A stretch of DNA of 64,000 bases from Nitratireductor basaltis (GTDB lineage: Bacteria > Pseudomonadota > Alphaproteobacteria > Rhizobiales > Rhizobiaceae): positions 744,001 through 808,000 of the forward strand of contig NZ_JMQM01000001.1 of assembly GCF_000733725.1 (NCBI RefSeq), written 5' to 3'. Positions 27,402 through 36,640 of the stretch are shown here, one piece after another (position 1 is the first letter of the stretch; each line of letters starts with the position of its first letter). The notes beneath the pieces are model-generated. The model made no database searches, was not told the DNA's origin, and was given only the letters and a program-made list of their open reading frames with translations. Position numbers and translations under genes: made by a program.

Positions 27402-28511
27402 ATGCCCTGGAACAATCAGAGTGGCGGTCCCTGGGGGGGCGGCGGCGGAAATGGCGGCGGTCCTTGGGACCAAGGCCCGCGTGGCCCACAAGGCCCGCAG
27501 AACAATCCGCCGGATCTTGAGGAAATCATCAAGCGCGGTCAGGACCGGTTGAAGAATGCCCTGCCAGGTGGCGGGCAGACCAGCCCTGCGCTTTTCGTGC
27601 TGATCCTGATCGCTCTTGCAGGTCTCTGGGCGTTCCAGTCCGTCTATACTGTGCAGCCGGACGAGATTGCCGTTGAACTTCGCTTCGGTGAGCCGAAGGA
27701 AGAGTTCTCCGAGCCGGGTCTGCACTTCCACTGGTGGCCGATCGAGACGGTCGAGAAAGCTTCCATCGCAGAGCGTCTGGTCGATATCGGCGAGATGCGC
27801 GCGGGTGGTTCTTCCGGCCTGATGCTCTCGGGCGACCAGAACATCGTGGATGTGAAGTTCTCCGTTGCCTACCAGGTTGCTGATCCTGCAGCCTATATGT
27901 TCAACGTCGCCAATCCGGATGAGATGGTGCGCCAGGTGGCCGAAAGCGCCATGCGTGAAGTGGTTGGCCGCCGTCCCGCGCAGGACATTTTCCGCGATGA
28001 CCGTCAGGGCATTGCCGAGGAAGTCCGCGAAATCATCCAGAACACGCTGGAAGAATATGGTGCCGGTCTGACGGTCAACGCGCTGTCGATCGAGGATGCC
28101 GCACCGCCACGCGAAGTGGCAGATGCATTCGATGAAGTGCAGCGTGCCGAGCAGGACGAAGATCGTTTCGTCGAGGAATCGAACCAGTATTCCAACCAGA
28201 AGCTGGGCCAGGCCCGTGGTGAAGCGGCTGAAATTCGCGAAGAGGCAGCCGCCTACAAGAACCGTGTCGTTCAGGAGGCCGAAGGTGAGGCGCAGCGCTT
28301 CATCTCCGTCTATGACGAATACGCCAAGGCTCCGTCCGTAACGCGCAAGCGTCTGTTCCTCGAGACCATGGAAGAGGTGCTTGGCGGGTCCAACAAGGTC
28401 ATCGTCGAGCCGAACGGACAGGGCGTCGTGCCCTATCTGCCGCTGCCGGAATTGCAGCGCAACAGTCCCTCGTCCAATCAGCAGGGCCAGGCACAAGGGA
28501 GCAACAACTGA
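27402..28511 (+). CDS. hflK: HflK, membrane regulator of the FtsH protease
   Basis: A 369-residue SPFH/Band 7 protein. A Gly/Pro-rich cytoplasmic head (MPWNNQSGGPWGGGGGNGGG) precedes one membrane helix (FVLILIALAGLWAFQSVYTV, about residues 65-84), then the SPFH domain (LRFGEPKEEFSEPGLHFHWW) and a long helical region. HflK and HflC form cages around FtsH. ATG 27402 follows AAGGA. Its stop overlaps the hflC start (TGATG). Confidence 0.95.
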   Translation: MPWNNQSGGPWGGGGGNGGGPWDQGPRGPQGPQNNPPDLEEIIKRGQDRLKNALPGGGQTSPALFVLILIALAGLWAFQSVYTVQPDEIAVELRFGEPKEEFSEPGLHFHWWPIETVEKASIAERLVDIGEMRAGGSSGLMLSGDQNIVDVKFSVAYQVADPAAYMFNVANPDEMVRQVAESAMREVVGRRPAQDIFRDDRQGIAEEVREIIQNTLEEYGAGLTVNALSIEDAAPPREVADAFDEVQRAEQDEDRFVEESNQYSNQKLGQARGEAAEIREEAAAYKNRVVQEAEGEAQRFISVYDEYAKAPSVTRKRLFLETMEEVLGGSNKVIVEPNGQGVVPYLPLPELQRNSPSSNQQGQAQGSNN

Positions 28512-29464
28512 TGTCGAACCGTTTGCCTATTATCGTGGTGACCGCCGCCATCGTTCTGTTCCTGGCGCTGTCTTCCATCTTCGTCGTGAATGAGCGCCAG
28601 CAGGCCATTGTTCTTCGCTTCGGTGAAATCGTTGATGTGAAGAAGGAGCCCGGTCTCTACTTCAAGCTGCCTTTCGGCTTCCTGGAAGCTGACAATGTGC
28701 AGATCATCGAGGACCGTATCCTGCGCTTCGACCTTGAAGACATCCGTGTTCAGGTCTCCGGCGGCAAGTTCTACGAAGTTGACGCCTTCATCGCCTATTC
28801 GATCGAGGATCCACGCCGGTTCCGTCAGGCTGTCTCGGGTAGCGTCGGTCTTGCCGAGCAGCGTCTTCGCACGCGTCTCGATGCGGCGCTGCGCCGTGTC
28901 TACGGTCTGCGCGGCTTCGAAGCTGCATTGTCGGAAGAGCGCACCTCCATGATGCGTGAAGTTGCCGAGCAGCTTCGCCCGGATGCCGCGTCGCTTGGTG
29001 TTCAGATCGAGGATGTGCGCATCCGCAGAACCGACCTGACCAACGAAGTCTCCCAGCAGACCTATGATCGCATGAAGGCGGAACGTCTCGCCGAGGCCGA
29101 GCGCCTGCGTGCGCGTGGTCGCGAAGCCGCAGCACGCATCCGCGCCCGTGCCGATCGTGAGGTGGTGGAGATACTCGCTGCCGCCCAGCGTGAAGCCGAG
29201 ATCCTTCGCGGTGAAGGCGAAGCCGAGCGCAATGCGATCTTTGCGGAAGCGTTCCAGCGTGACGAAGACTTCTTCGACTTCTATCGCTCGATGGCAGCCT
29301 ATCGCCAGGCGCTGGATCCGTCTGGCACGACCATGCTGCTTTCACCGGATACGGAGTTCTTCCGCTATTTCGGCAACCCGGCAGGGCGCGGCAGCATGAC
29401 AGATGCTGCAGAGCCCACGACGAGTGCTCCGGCTGCACCGACAGCACCCGCGCAATCAAACTGA
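28511..29464 (+). CDS. hflC: HflC, membrane regulator of the FtsH protease
   Basis: A 317-residue SPFH protein with an N-terminal membrane helix (LPIIVVTAAIVLFLALSSIF), then NERQQAIVLRFGEIVDVKKEPGLYFKLPF, the HflC start of the SPFH domain. A charged helix (AEAERLRARGREAAARIRAR) follows. The start overlaps hflK by one base. The partner of HflK in membrane protein quality control. Confidence 0.95.
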   Translation: MSNRLPIIVVTAAIVLFLALSSIFVVNERQQAIVLRFGEIVDVKKEPGLYFKLPFGFLEADNVQIIEDRILRFDLEDIRVQVSGGKFYEVDAFIAYSIEDPRRFRQAVSGSVGLAEQRLRTRLDAALRRVYGLRGFEAALSEERTSMMREVAEQLRPDAASLGVQIEDVRIRRTDLTNEVSQQTYDRMKAERLAEAERLRARGREAAARIRARADREVVEILAAAQREAEILRGEGEAERNAIFAEAFQRDEDFFDFYRSMAAYRQALDPSGTTMLLSPDTEFFRYFGNPAGRGSMTDAAEPTTSAPAAPTAPAQSN

Positions 29465-29482
29465 CGAAGCGGGAAACGCATC

Positions 29483-29668
29483 GTGAGTGATTTCATTGCG
29501 GCGCTGGGGCTCGTCCTCGTGCTTGAAGGCCTCCTTTATGGAGGCCTTCCTCGTTTCGCCAAGCGGATGGCTGCCGATGTGCTGCGCTTGCCCGAAAGCG
29601 TGCTGCGCGGAACCGGCCTTCTCGCCATGGCGCTTGGTGTGTTCATCGTGTGGCTTGTGCGTGGCTGA
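29483..29668 (+). CDS. DUF2065 (YjeT-like) membrane protein, 61 residues
   Basis: GTG start at 29483. Two hydrophobic segments (LGLVLVLEGLLYGGLPRF and LLAMALGVFIVWLV) match DUF2065, a small inner-membrane family that is very often encoded right after hflKC. Spacing of 18 bases from hflC supports co-transcription. Function unknown. Confidence 0.85.
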   Translation: MSDFIAALGLVLVLEGLLYGGLPRFAKRMAADVLRLPESVLRGTGLLAMALGVFIVWLVRG

Positions 29669-29774
29669 GGAGCCTGTATGAATTATATCTGTGGCGTGTC
29701 TTGGAATTGGCCCGAAACACGCCGCATTTGATGACGATCATCCTATCATGCAGCTTGACCCGGAGATTGCCAGA

Positions 29775-31256
29775 ATGCGTTCGCCCCGCCCGCTTCGCAC
29801 CTTGAGCCGGGTACTATCCTCTCTGACAGTTGCTTCCTTTCTGGCTGTCGCGGCTGTTCCGTCCGCAGCCCAGACCAAGGGGCCGAACTCCGTTGCCGAC
29901 CTGGCAGACAATCTGCTGGATGCAGTGGTGAATATATCCACATCGCAGAATGGTGGCAGTGGTCAGGGCAATGTCCCCATGCCCAGGCTCCCGGAAGGGT
30001 CGCCATTCGAGGAGTATTTCAACGAGTTTTTCGAGAATGGTCGTCCGCCTCAGCGGCGCCCCGGTCCCGGCTCCTCGCTGGGCTCCGGATTCGTTATCGA
30101 TGCCGAGGAAGGCATCATCGTTACCAACAATCATGTCATTTCCGATGCCGACGAGATCGTCATCAACTTCGCTGATGGCAGCAAGGTGAATGCGGAACTG
30201 ATCGGGGCGGATACGAAGACCGATATCGCGGTTTTGAAGGTCGATCCGAAGGCGCATGATCTCAAGGCGGTGCCATTCGGTGATTCCGCTCAGATGCGCA
30301 TTGGCGACTGGGTGATGGCGATCGGAAATCCGTTCGGTTTCGGTGGCACTGTCACCGTGGGCATCGTTTCGGCGCGCAATCGCCAGATTGGCTCCGGCCC
30401 CTATGACGATTACATCCAGACGGATGCCGCCATCAATCGCGGCAATTCCGGTGGCCCGCTCTTCAACATGGATGGCGAGGTCATCGGCATCAACACGGCG
30501 ATCATCTCGCCGTCGGGTGGCTCGATCGGTATCGGCTTCGCCATTCCCTCACGGCTCGCCATGAATGTCGTGAACCAGCTGCGCGAATATGGGGAAACCC
30601 GGCGTGGATGGCTTGGTGTGCGCATACAGCCCGTGACCGAGGAGATCGCCGAGAGCCTTGGGCTGGAATCAGCCAGCGGCGTTCTGGTCAGCGGGATCGA
30701 CAAGGGCGGACCGGCGGCCGGAGGAAAGCTCGAGGCAGGCGATATCATCATCGGTTTCGACGGCAAGGACATCGACGATGTGCGTGAGTTGAGCCGCAGT
30801 GTGGCGGAAAGCCCAGTGGGCGAAACGGTAACCGTGGAGATCCTGCGCAAGGGCGAACGCATGAGCGTGGCGATCGAACTTGGTCGTCTGGAAGAGGGCG
30901 AAAAACTGGCCGAGGCTTCTGCAGAGGAAGGCGAAGGAGAGGCGGTCGAGGTCGAAAGCGCGCAGCTTCTCGGCATGACGATCGCGGAACTCACAGACGA
31001 ACGCCGGGCGGAATTCGAGCTTTCCGAAGAGGCAAGCGGTGTCGTTGTCACGGAAGTCGAGGAGGGGTCGGTTGCAGCGCGCGAGGGCGTGCAGGCCGGA
31101 GACGTGATCGTCGAGATCGCGCTGCAGTCCGTGTCGTCACCGCAGGAGGCCCTGGATCAGATCGAGAGCCTGAAGGAGCAGGGCCGCAAGAATGCGCTCC
31201 TGATGCTGGCGTCGAAGAGTGGCGAGCTGCGCTTCGTGACCTTGCGGATGAATTGA
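29775..31256 (+). CDS. degP: DegP/Do family periplasmic serine protease
   Basis: A 493-residue trypsin-like protease and chaperone. A signal peptide (VLSSLTVASFLAVAAVPSAAQ) ends near residue 33. The catalytic triad is His120 (TNNHVIS), Asp150 (DTKTDIAVL) and Ser225 (NRGNSGGPLF). Two PDZ domains follow (RRGWLGVRIQPVTEEIAE onwards and EDFELSEEASGVVV-like onwards). ATG 29775 gives a normal signal peptide; ATG 29748 is also in frame. It completes the hflK-hflC-DUF2065-degP envelope quality-control cluster. Confidence 0.94.
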   Translation: MRSPRPLRTLSRVLSSLTVASFLAVAAVPSAAQTKGPNSVADLADNLLDAVVNISTSQNGGSGQGNVPMPRLPEGSPFEEYFNEFFENGRPPQRRPGPGSSLGSGFVIDAEEGIIVTNNHVISDADEIVINFADGSKVNAELIGADTKTDIAVLKVDPKAHDLKAVPFGDSAQMRIGDWVMAIGNPFGFGGTVTVGIVSARNRQIGSGPYDDYIQTDAAINRGNSGGPLFNMDGEVIGINTAIISPSGGSIGIGFAIPSRLAMNVVNQLREYGETRRGWLGVRIQPVTEEIAESLGLESASGVLVSGIDKGGPAAGGKLEAGDIIIGFDGKDIDDVRELSRSVAESPVGETVTVEILRKGERMSVAIELGRLEEGEKLAEASAEEGEGEAVEVESAQLLGMTIAELTDERRAEFELSEEASGVVVTEVEEGSVAAREGVQAGDVIVEIALQSVSSPQEALDQIESLKEQGRKNALLMLASKSGELRFVTLRMN

Positions 31257-31261
31257 TCGGC

Positions 31262-31819
31262 CTAGAGCCTCTCCCATTCTTCCGCTTTCAGGCGGTAGAG
31301 CCGGTGGCGCTTCAGGTGCGGATGACTGTCCGGGACTGCCGGGTGGTCAAACGCCTTGCCATCCAGCTCCCTCATCCCGATGCGCTGCATGACAGCGAGT
31401 GACGCAAGATTGTCGTGAACGGCGAAAGAGTGGATCTCGGCCAGCTGCAATCGGCGAAACGCGAACACCAGCCAAGCATTGGCAGCCTCTGTCGCAAATC
31501 CCTTGCCCCAGGCTTCCGGTATGAGGCGCCAGCCAATCTCGTGACTTGAATCCGGCAGAACAGGCAAGTCTTGCACTTTCCGGATACCGGTGAAGCCGAT
31601 CACCTGGCCGTCATCCTTGCGCTCCAGCGCGGCAAGGCCATAGCCGAGATCGCTGATCTCGCGGCTCAGGCCGTCCATCATTTCATCAGCTTCGGCACGA
31701 TTGCGGCGGAACGGGAAGAATGACATCACCCTGTCATCACTGTTGATGCGATGGAACAGCGCGCGGTCGCTCTCTTGCCAGTTGCGTATCAGGAGACGTT
31801 CTGTCTGCAGCAGGCTCAC
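31262..31819 (-). CDS. GNAT family N-acetyltransferase (RimJ/RimL type)
   Basis: A 185-residue acetyltransferase: TERLLIRNWQESDRALFHRI at the N-terminus, IGWRLIPEAWGKGFATEAANAW with the acetyl-CoA-binding G-K-G-F/Y-A-T-E pattern, and NLASLAVMQRIGM near the end. This is the RimJ/RimL-like subgroup. Its start overlaps the serB stop by four bases. The acceptor is unknown. Confidence 0.9.
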   Translation of the reverse strand: MSLLQTERLLIRNWQESDRALFHRINSDDRVMSFFPFRRNRAEADEMMDGLSREISDLGYGLAALERKDDGQVIGFTGIRKVQDLPVLPDSSHEIGWRLIPEAWGKGFATEAANAWLVFAFRRLQLAEIHSFAVHDNLASLAVMQRIGMRELDGKAFDHPAVPDSHPHLKRHRLYRLKAEEWERL

Positions 31820-32703
31820 AGTTTGAAATCTACCCTTCGGTAGCCCTGAAGGTAGAGCAGGGCAGTCAGATCGCCGTGATCTATGCGAAAGGGTGCGGCT
31901 TCGGCAACGGAAGGCTTGGCGTGCAATGCAACACCGGTTCCCGCTACCTGAAGCATGTCGAGATCATTCGCACCATCGCCAACAGCAATGACATCGCGTG
32001 AAGTGATGCCGAGTTGGTTGGTGATTTCGGCCAGTGCCTGCGCCTTGGCGGCGCGGCCAAGGATAGGCTCTTCGACCAGCCCCGCCAGCTTGTCGCCGTC
32101 TTCGACCAGCCGGTTCGCGCGATGCTCCCTGAAGCCGAGCTTGGCTGCGATGGCGCCGGTGAATATGTCGAAACCGCCTGATACCAAGGCGGTGTGTGCG
32201 CCTGCATCATTCATGGTAGCGACGAGCTCGCGTCCTCCAGACGCCAGGGTGATGCGGTTCGAAATCACGCTGTCGATGACCTTCCGGTCGAGGCCCTTCA
32301 GGAGACCCACACGCTCGCGCAGAGCGGGTTCGAAAGCGATCTCGCCGTTCATCGCGCGCGCCGTAATGGCAGCGACATGATCCTTGAGCCCGACTTCTTC
32401 AGCCAGTTCGTCGATGCATTCCTGATCGATCATGGTTGAATCCATGTCGGCGATCAGCATTTTCTTGCGCCGCGCGGCACTCTCCTGGACCGCGACATCG
32501 ATCGGATGGCCGGCCACGATTTCCCGCAAGATGTCCAGCACCTTGGCTGCATCTGCTCCATCGCCAAGCACGAGGTCACAAGCCACATTCTCACAAAGCC
32601 AGTTCACCTGACTTGCATCCAGGGCAGCGGACGCCTTATTCGCTATGTCTGCCTTGAGCGCGGCCTGTTCTGGATGCGAGATGAGGGTGGCGACGAGAGG
32701 CAT
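31816..32703 (-). CDS. serB: Phosphoserine phosphatase SerB
   Basis: A 295-residue HAD enzyme making serine from phosphoserine. An N-terminal ACT-like region precedes the HAD domain. The nucleophile motif is LIADMDSTMI (DxDxT), motif II LVSGGFD (Ser), and motif IV is VGDGANDLDML. Its last bases overlap the GNAT gene (ATGA). It diverges from miaA. Confidence 0.95.
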   Translation of the reverse strand: MPLVATLISHPEQAALKADIANKASAALDASQVNWLCENVACDLVLGDGADAAKVLDILREIVAGHPIDVAVQESAARRKKMLIADMDSTMIDQECIDELAEEVGLKDHVAAITARAMNGEIAFEPALRERVGLLKGLDRKVIDSVISNRITLASGGRELVATMNDAGAHTALVSGGFDIFTGAIAAKLGFREHRANRLVEDGDKLAGLVEEPILGRAAKAQALAEITNQLGITSRDVIAVGDGANDLDMLQVAGTGVALHAKPSVAEAAPFRIDHGDLTALLYLQGYRRVDFKL

Positions 32704-32730
32704 GGCAGGTTCCGGGAGTTTTGAGCGGCG

Positions 32731-33627
32731 ATGAAAGACGTGACCCTGATAGCGGGGCCGACAGCCAGCGGCAAGTCAGGTCTGGCGCTCAGACTGGCCC
32801 GGGAGAGTGGCGGGGTCATCGTCAACGCCGATTCCATGCAGGTCTATGGCGTTCTTTCACTCCTTACGGCCCGGCCCCAAGCTGATGAACTGAAGCAAGC
32901 GCCTCATCGGCTCTATGGCCACAGGGATCCAGGGGAACCTTATTCTACGGGTGAATGGCTGCGCGAGGCAGAGGAGATCGTGCGGACGCTCGGACGCGAG
33001 CGGCCGCTGATTTTCGTTGGCGGCACCGGCCTTTATTTCCGCGCACTGTGCGAGGGTCTGTCGCCAATGCCGACAGTTCCACAGGAGTTACGGGAAGCTC
33101 TGAGAGAGGCGTTGACGCAGGAGGGACCGAAAGCCCTGCACTCCAGGCTGTTGGAGCTTGATGCTGAAACTGCCCGACGACTGGAGCCGGGGGACGGTCA
33201 ACGCATCCTGCGGGCTCTTGAGGTGCTGCAGGCTTCGGGCAGATCCATCGGTTACTGGCAGTCACAGAAGGGGGTGCCGGTGATCGACGGCAGTGCTGCG
33301 CGGAAAGTGGTTCTCGAGCCTGACCGAAGAGAACTGAGAGAGCGGATCGCTCTGCGGTTCAATGCGATGGTCGAGGAGGGGGCGATTGATGAGGTGAAGC
33401 AGCTGCTTTCGTTGGATCTCCCGCCGGACATGCCGGCAATGAAAGCGATCGGTGTGAGGGAAATCGGAGACTTTCTGGCAGGTCGCTTGACCTTGGAAGA
33501 AGCGGTGCAACTTTCCACTATCGCTACGAGCCAATATGCAAAGCGGCAGTCGACCTGGTTTCGTGGCCAATTGGGTGCGCAATGGCGTGTTTACAGGTGC
33601 TTTGGCGCCGGGGTTTACCCTGAGTAA
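32731..33627 (+). CDS. miaA: tRNA dimethylallyltransferase MiaA
   Basis: A 298-residue enzyme adding the dimethylallyl group to A37 of tRNAs reading U-starting codons. The P-loop GPTASGKS is at residues 9-16, followed by NADSMQVY (tRNA/DMAPP site). FVGGTGLYFRALCEGL and KRQSTWFR are family-conserved. ATG 32731 begins only 27 bases from the divergent serB start. Confidence 0.95.
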   Translation: MKDVTLIAGPTASGKSGLALRLARESGGVIVNADSMQVYGVLSLLTARPQADELKQAPHRLYGHRDPGEPYSTGEWLREAEEIVRTLGRERPLIFVGGTGLYFRALCEGLSPMPTVPQELREALREALTQEGPKALHSRLLELDAETARRLEPGDGQRILRALEVLQASGRSIGYWQSQKGVPVIDGSAARKVVLEPDRRELRERIALRFNAMVEEGAIDEVKQLLSLDLPPDMPAMKAIGVREIGDFLAGRLTLEEAVQLSTIATSQYAKRQSTWFRGQLGAQWRVYRCFGAGVYPE

Positions 33628-33732
33628 ATTTTGTGGAAAAAAGTTCGCAAGTCGAACCGTTTGTGGGCGCGGATTAACCTCCCGTAAGGTGGCTGCGTGA
33701 GACAACCGCTGAAATAATGGTTTGGGTGGGTC

Positions 33733-34524
33733 ATGCGTTTCCACAAAGCGGAATCGGCTTTCTTCGTATTCATCGCACTGGTGCTCGGTGCGGGCGCGCT
33801 CCTGTTCTTTGCCTATGGAATATTGCGCACCAATGCGAATGCGGTTCCGCCCATCGGTGATCCCGAACAACTCAGCGAGTTCGGCCGTCTGATCTTCACG
33901 ACCGGCGTGCTGCTGGCGACGGCAACCGTTTTCGGCCTCTTTTTCATATATCCCCTCATCCGCACCCAGGTGCGCGAGGAAGGCAAGCTGCGTGCCATGA
34001 CCCGCTCCTTGAGCGAGCGTTCGGAGTCCCTGGAACATGCAGCTCTGACGGATGGATTGACGGGGACGCAGAACAGACGCTTCTTCGATGGGGCGCTGCG
34101 CGAATATCTGCGGGAGTTCGGGCGCATCCAGAAACCGATCGGGCTGATGGTGCTCGATCTGGACCATTTCAAGCAGGTCAATGACACGCATGGACACGAT
34201 GTGGGCGATGAGGTTCTGCGCCAGGTCGCAGCCTGCCTGCGAGACATGACGCGTTATCACGACGTCGTTGCCCGCCTTGGTGGCGAGGAGTTCGCGATCG
34301 TTGCGCCCAATATGAGCCAACAGGCACTGGTCAAGCTTGCAGAGCGCATCCGTACCGCAATATCCAATCTTTCCATCGAATCCGGCAATGTGCGGCTGCG
34401 CGTGACGACGAGTGTCGGACTTGCCATCTGGGACGGCAAGGAAACGGCTGACGAATTCTATCGTCGCACGGACAAGATGCTGTATCAGGCAAAACGTCTA
34501 GGGCGTAATCGGGTGTGCGCCTGA
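33733..34524 (+). CDS. Membrane GGDEF diguanylate cyclase
   Basis: A 263-residue protein with two membrane helices (FFVFIALVLGAGALLFFAY and LIFTTGVLLATATVFGLFFIY) flanking a short periplasmic loop. The GGDEF domain begins near DGLTGTQNRRFF and has the active motif GGEEF (residues 183-187). An inhibitory site RxxD (RYHD, 174-177) precedes it by five residues, so product feedback by c-di-GMP is expected. No sensor or EAL domain. A shared terminator follows at 34561. Confidence 0.93.
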   Translation: MRFHKAESAFFVFIALVLGAGALLFFAYGILRTNANAVPPIGDPEQLSEFGRLIFTTGVLLATATVFGLFFIYPLIRTQVREEGKLRAMTRSLSERSESLEHAALTDGLTGTQNRRFFDGALREYLREFGRIQKPIGLMVLDLDHFKQVNDTHGHDVGDEVLRQVAACLRDMTRYHDVVARLGGEEFAIVAPNMSQQALVKLAERIRTAISNLSIESGNVRLRVTTSVGLAIWDGKETADEFYRRTDKMLYQAKRLGRNRVCA

Positions 34525-34560
34525 CGGAAGCCCTTGGCTTCCAGAAACCATCCGAACGAG

Positions 34561-34589
34561 AAAAGGCCCGGCGATAGCCGGGCCTTTTT
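34561..34589. terminator. Bidirectional terminator between the GGDEF gene and herA
   Basis: AAAAGGCCCGGC and GCCGGGCCTTTTT pair around a GATA loop, with A-runs and T-runs on the two sides, so it can work in both directions for two convergent genes. Confidence 0.92.
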
Positions 34590-34615
34590 CACTTTCTTCG
34601 ATAGCCGGATCAGCT

Positions 34616-36382
34616 TCAGCGGCTGAAATAGCTGAAGCGTGGAGCGCCGTTCTGGAGGCTGTCATCGCTCATGACCGGCCCTCCCGTCTTGTTTTCGAAT
34701 GCGTCGGCTGGACTGCCGCGACGCCCGGCGGTGCGCAGGCGGTTGACGATGCCGACCAGATCGACCTCTTCCGGCGTGCCGTCGATGCTCTCCAGCTTCT
34801 TGTCCTTCACGCCAGGCAGGAGGCTGCGGGGCAGCTCTTCGAATTTCATGCGCATGGTCGTGGCCACACCGTCGCCGAAGGCAATCGCCTCGCGCTGTCC
34901 CATCGAGGACAGGAAGGAGAGGGAGGATGCGGAGGAGTCGGCGATGGCCGAGCGAATGATGGCCTGATCCTGCTCGTTGGCCAGTCGCATGGCGAATACG
35001 GTCGAGCACTGCGAAAGGACCGTTGGGTCCAGATCGCCAGGGCGCTGCGTGATGACTCCGAGGAAGCAGCCATATTTGCGGCCCTCCTTCGCAATACGCG
35101 CGAGCGCATGGCGCGTCGGGGCGAAGCCCAGCCGGCTGTCAGCAGGCATGTAGCGATGGGCTTCTTCACAAAGCATCAGGAGCTTCAGCCGTCCCTCGCT
35201 CCATAGTGCGAGATCGAAGGCCAGACGCGCGATGACCGAGCAGACCGAATTGACCACTTCACCGGGCAGTCCGGACATCTCAAAGCAGGTGACCGGACGG
35301 CCATCGCCCGGGATGCGGAAAAGGTGGCCGATCGTCTGGTGGATCGTGTCTTCGATCAGTCGGGATGTGAACATGAAGCGATAGCGCGGGTCATTAATCG
35401 CAGCTTCCAGCCGGATCCGCAGCTGGCGGTAATGGGGTCGCTCAACCTTCTGGTCGAGCTGGCCCATCCGGTCCTCGAGTTCACGCAGCAGATCCGCCAT
35501 CCGGTAGGGGATGGGCGTGTCGGCCGTGATGTCCGTCTTCTCGGAAGCCCGACGCAACGCGCTCAGGCCACCCGGATCACGATAGTGATGCTTGGACTGG
35601 GTGATGAGATCGCGAAGCAATTCCACTTCTTCTTCAACCACCTCGCGGCCGCGGAAAAGGACTTCCACAAACTCCTCCAGGCGGAACAGCCAGAAGGGCA
35701 GTTCCAGAGTGTTCGTGTCGATGCGCACGCTGTATTCGGGCAGTGCCGAGGCGAATTCGTTGTGGGGGTCGAGGATCATGACCCGCAGGTCAGGCCGCGA
35801 TTCGACCATCTTGCGAAGGAGCAGGGAGACGGCTGTGGATTTGCCGACGCCGGTGGTGCCCACCACCGCAAAGTGGCGGTTGAGCGTTTCATCGACGGCC
35901 AGGCACGCATCGATGGAATGATCCTGCGAAAGCTTGCCAATCGTCACCGAGCGGCGACCGCCCAGATCATAGATGGCGCGCAGGTCGTGCGAGCGGATGC
36001 GATGGGCGAGAGCGCCGATATGCGGATATTCGGTTATGCCGCGATCGAAATAGGCGCGACCGGCTTCATCCCGTACCTCGCCGATCAGTTCGACGCAGAT
36101 CATGATCGGGTTGGAATTGTCTTCCGACCAGCAGCGCTCGGGCCTCTCAATTGCGTAGATCAGCCCAACAGTCCGGGTGCTGCCCAGATTGATCGAGATC
36201 ATCTTGCCGACTGTCCAGATGCTACCTGTCTCGCCGGCATCGCTGCCGACCGTGGCGGCTATGACCGCTCGCGCACCATCACATTGCACCACATGGCCAA
36301 GCACGCGCGATGACGGCTGGTCGTTGCGACGGCGCTCCTGTGATGTCGCTTCGCCCTGTCTGGTTGTCGCATCTAGATACAT
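34616..36382 (-). CDS. HerA-type ATPase/helicase with DUF87 domain
   Basis: A 588-residue FtsK/HerA-superfamily ATPase. An N-terminal HAS-barrel-like beta region precedes Walker A GTTGVGKS (175-182) and Walker B-like MILDPH; later come the arginine-finger-like region QRPGDLDPTVLSQCSTVFAMRL. HerA proteins act on DNA ends or DNA pumping, often with NurA, which is not seen here. ATG 36382 is chosen for its AAAGGGG site; the frame runs upstream to 36529. It shares the terminator at 34561. Confidence 0.9.
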   Translation of the reverse strand: MYLDATTRQGEATSQERRRNDQPSSRVLGHVVQCDGARAVIAATVGSDAGETGSIWTVGKMISINLGSTRTVGLIYAIERPERCWSEDNSNPIMICVELIGEVRDEAGRAYFDRGITEYPHIGALAHRIRSHDLRAIYDLGGRRSVTIGKLSQDHSIDACLAVDETLNRHFAVVGTTGVGKSTAVSLLLRKMVESRPDLRVMILDPHNEFASALPEYSVRIDTNTLELPFWLFRLEEFVEVLFRGREVVEEEVELLRDLITQSKHHYRDPGGLSALRRASEKTDITADTPIPYRMADLLRELEDRMGQLDQKVERPHYRQLRIRLEAAINDPRYRFMFTSRLIEDTIHQTIGHLFRIPGDGRPVTCFEMSGLPGEVVNSVCSVIARLAFDLALWSEGRLKLLMLCEEAHRYMPADSRLGFAPTRHALARIAKEGRKYGCFLGVITQRPGDLDPTVLSQCSTVFAMRLANEQDQAIIRSAIADSSASSLSFLSSMGQREAIAFGDGVATTMRMKFEELPRSLLPGVKDKKLESIDGTPEEVDLVGIVNRLRTAGRRGSPADAFENKTGGPVMSDDSLQNGAPRFSYFSR

Positions 36383-36516
36383 TGCATGCCCCTTTACCCC
36401 GTTCAGCCAGATTATTGGCGCCGGGGTTAAGGTGAGGTTTGCGCCTATGGTTGCCGAGTGCTTAACCCGGGTCGGAGCATCTGCGCGTCGCTCCGGAGCA
36501 GAAGGGCATTTGTAGG

Positions 36517-36545
36517 TTGACCGGCGCAATTTTCGGTCTTATTGT
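36517..36545 (+). promoter_or_regulatory. Sigma-70-type promoter of the ilvB leader
   Basis: TTGACC (36517-36522) and TATTGT (36540-36545) are separated by exactly 17 bases. Counting seven bases on, transcription would begin at or next to the A of the leader ATG at 36553. It lies upstream of the ilv leader and attenuator. Confidence 0.65.
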
Positions 36546-36552
36546 CCGCGCC

Positions 36553-36606
36553 ATGATGAAGAAAATTCTTATCGTAGTAGGAACGCACATGGGCAAGGCG
36601 GCGTAG
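36553..36606 (+). CDS. ilv leader peptide, 17 residues, probably leaderless
   Basis: ATG ATG AAG AAA ATT CTT ATC GTA GTA followed by GGA ACG CAC ATG GGC AAG GCG GCG TAG. The product is MMKKILIVVGTHMGKAA, with Ile-Leu-Ile-Val-Val at residues 5-9, the control codons of a branched-chain amino acid attenuator. No ribosome site precedes it, but the promoter places the transcript start at the ATG, so it may be translated as a leaderless mRNA. Stem-loops follow at 36584-36633 and a terminator at 36641. Leaderless trpL leaders are known in Sinorhizobium; the match to that case is inference. Confidence 0.75.
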   Translation: MMKKILIVVGTHMGKAA

Positions 36607-36633
36607 CCGCCGGGCGAGAGCCACTCATGTGCG
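36584..36633 (+). promoter_or_regulatory. Pause/anti-antiterminator stem of the ilv attenuator
   Basis: CGCACATG (36584-36591) and CATGTGCG (36626-36633) are perfect complements, enclosing an inner GGCGG/CCGCC hairpin that overlaps the leader stop codon. GAGCC at 36618-36622 can alternatively pair with GGCTC at the foot of the terminator (36641-36645), giving an antiterminator. This is the expected mutually exclusive arrangement. Confidence 0.65.
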
Positions 36634-36640
36634 AAAGACA

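Noticed and set aside
35324-36313. 329-codon plus-strand frame
   Set aside because: Antisense to the HerA ATPase gene, which carries Walker motifs.
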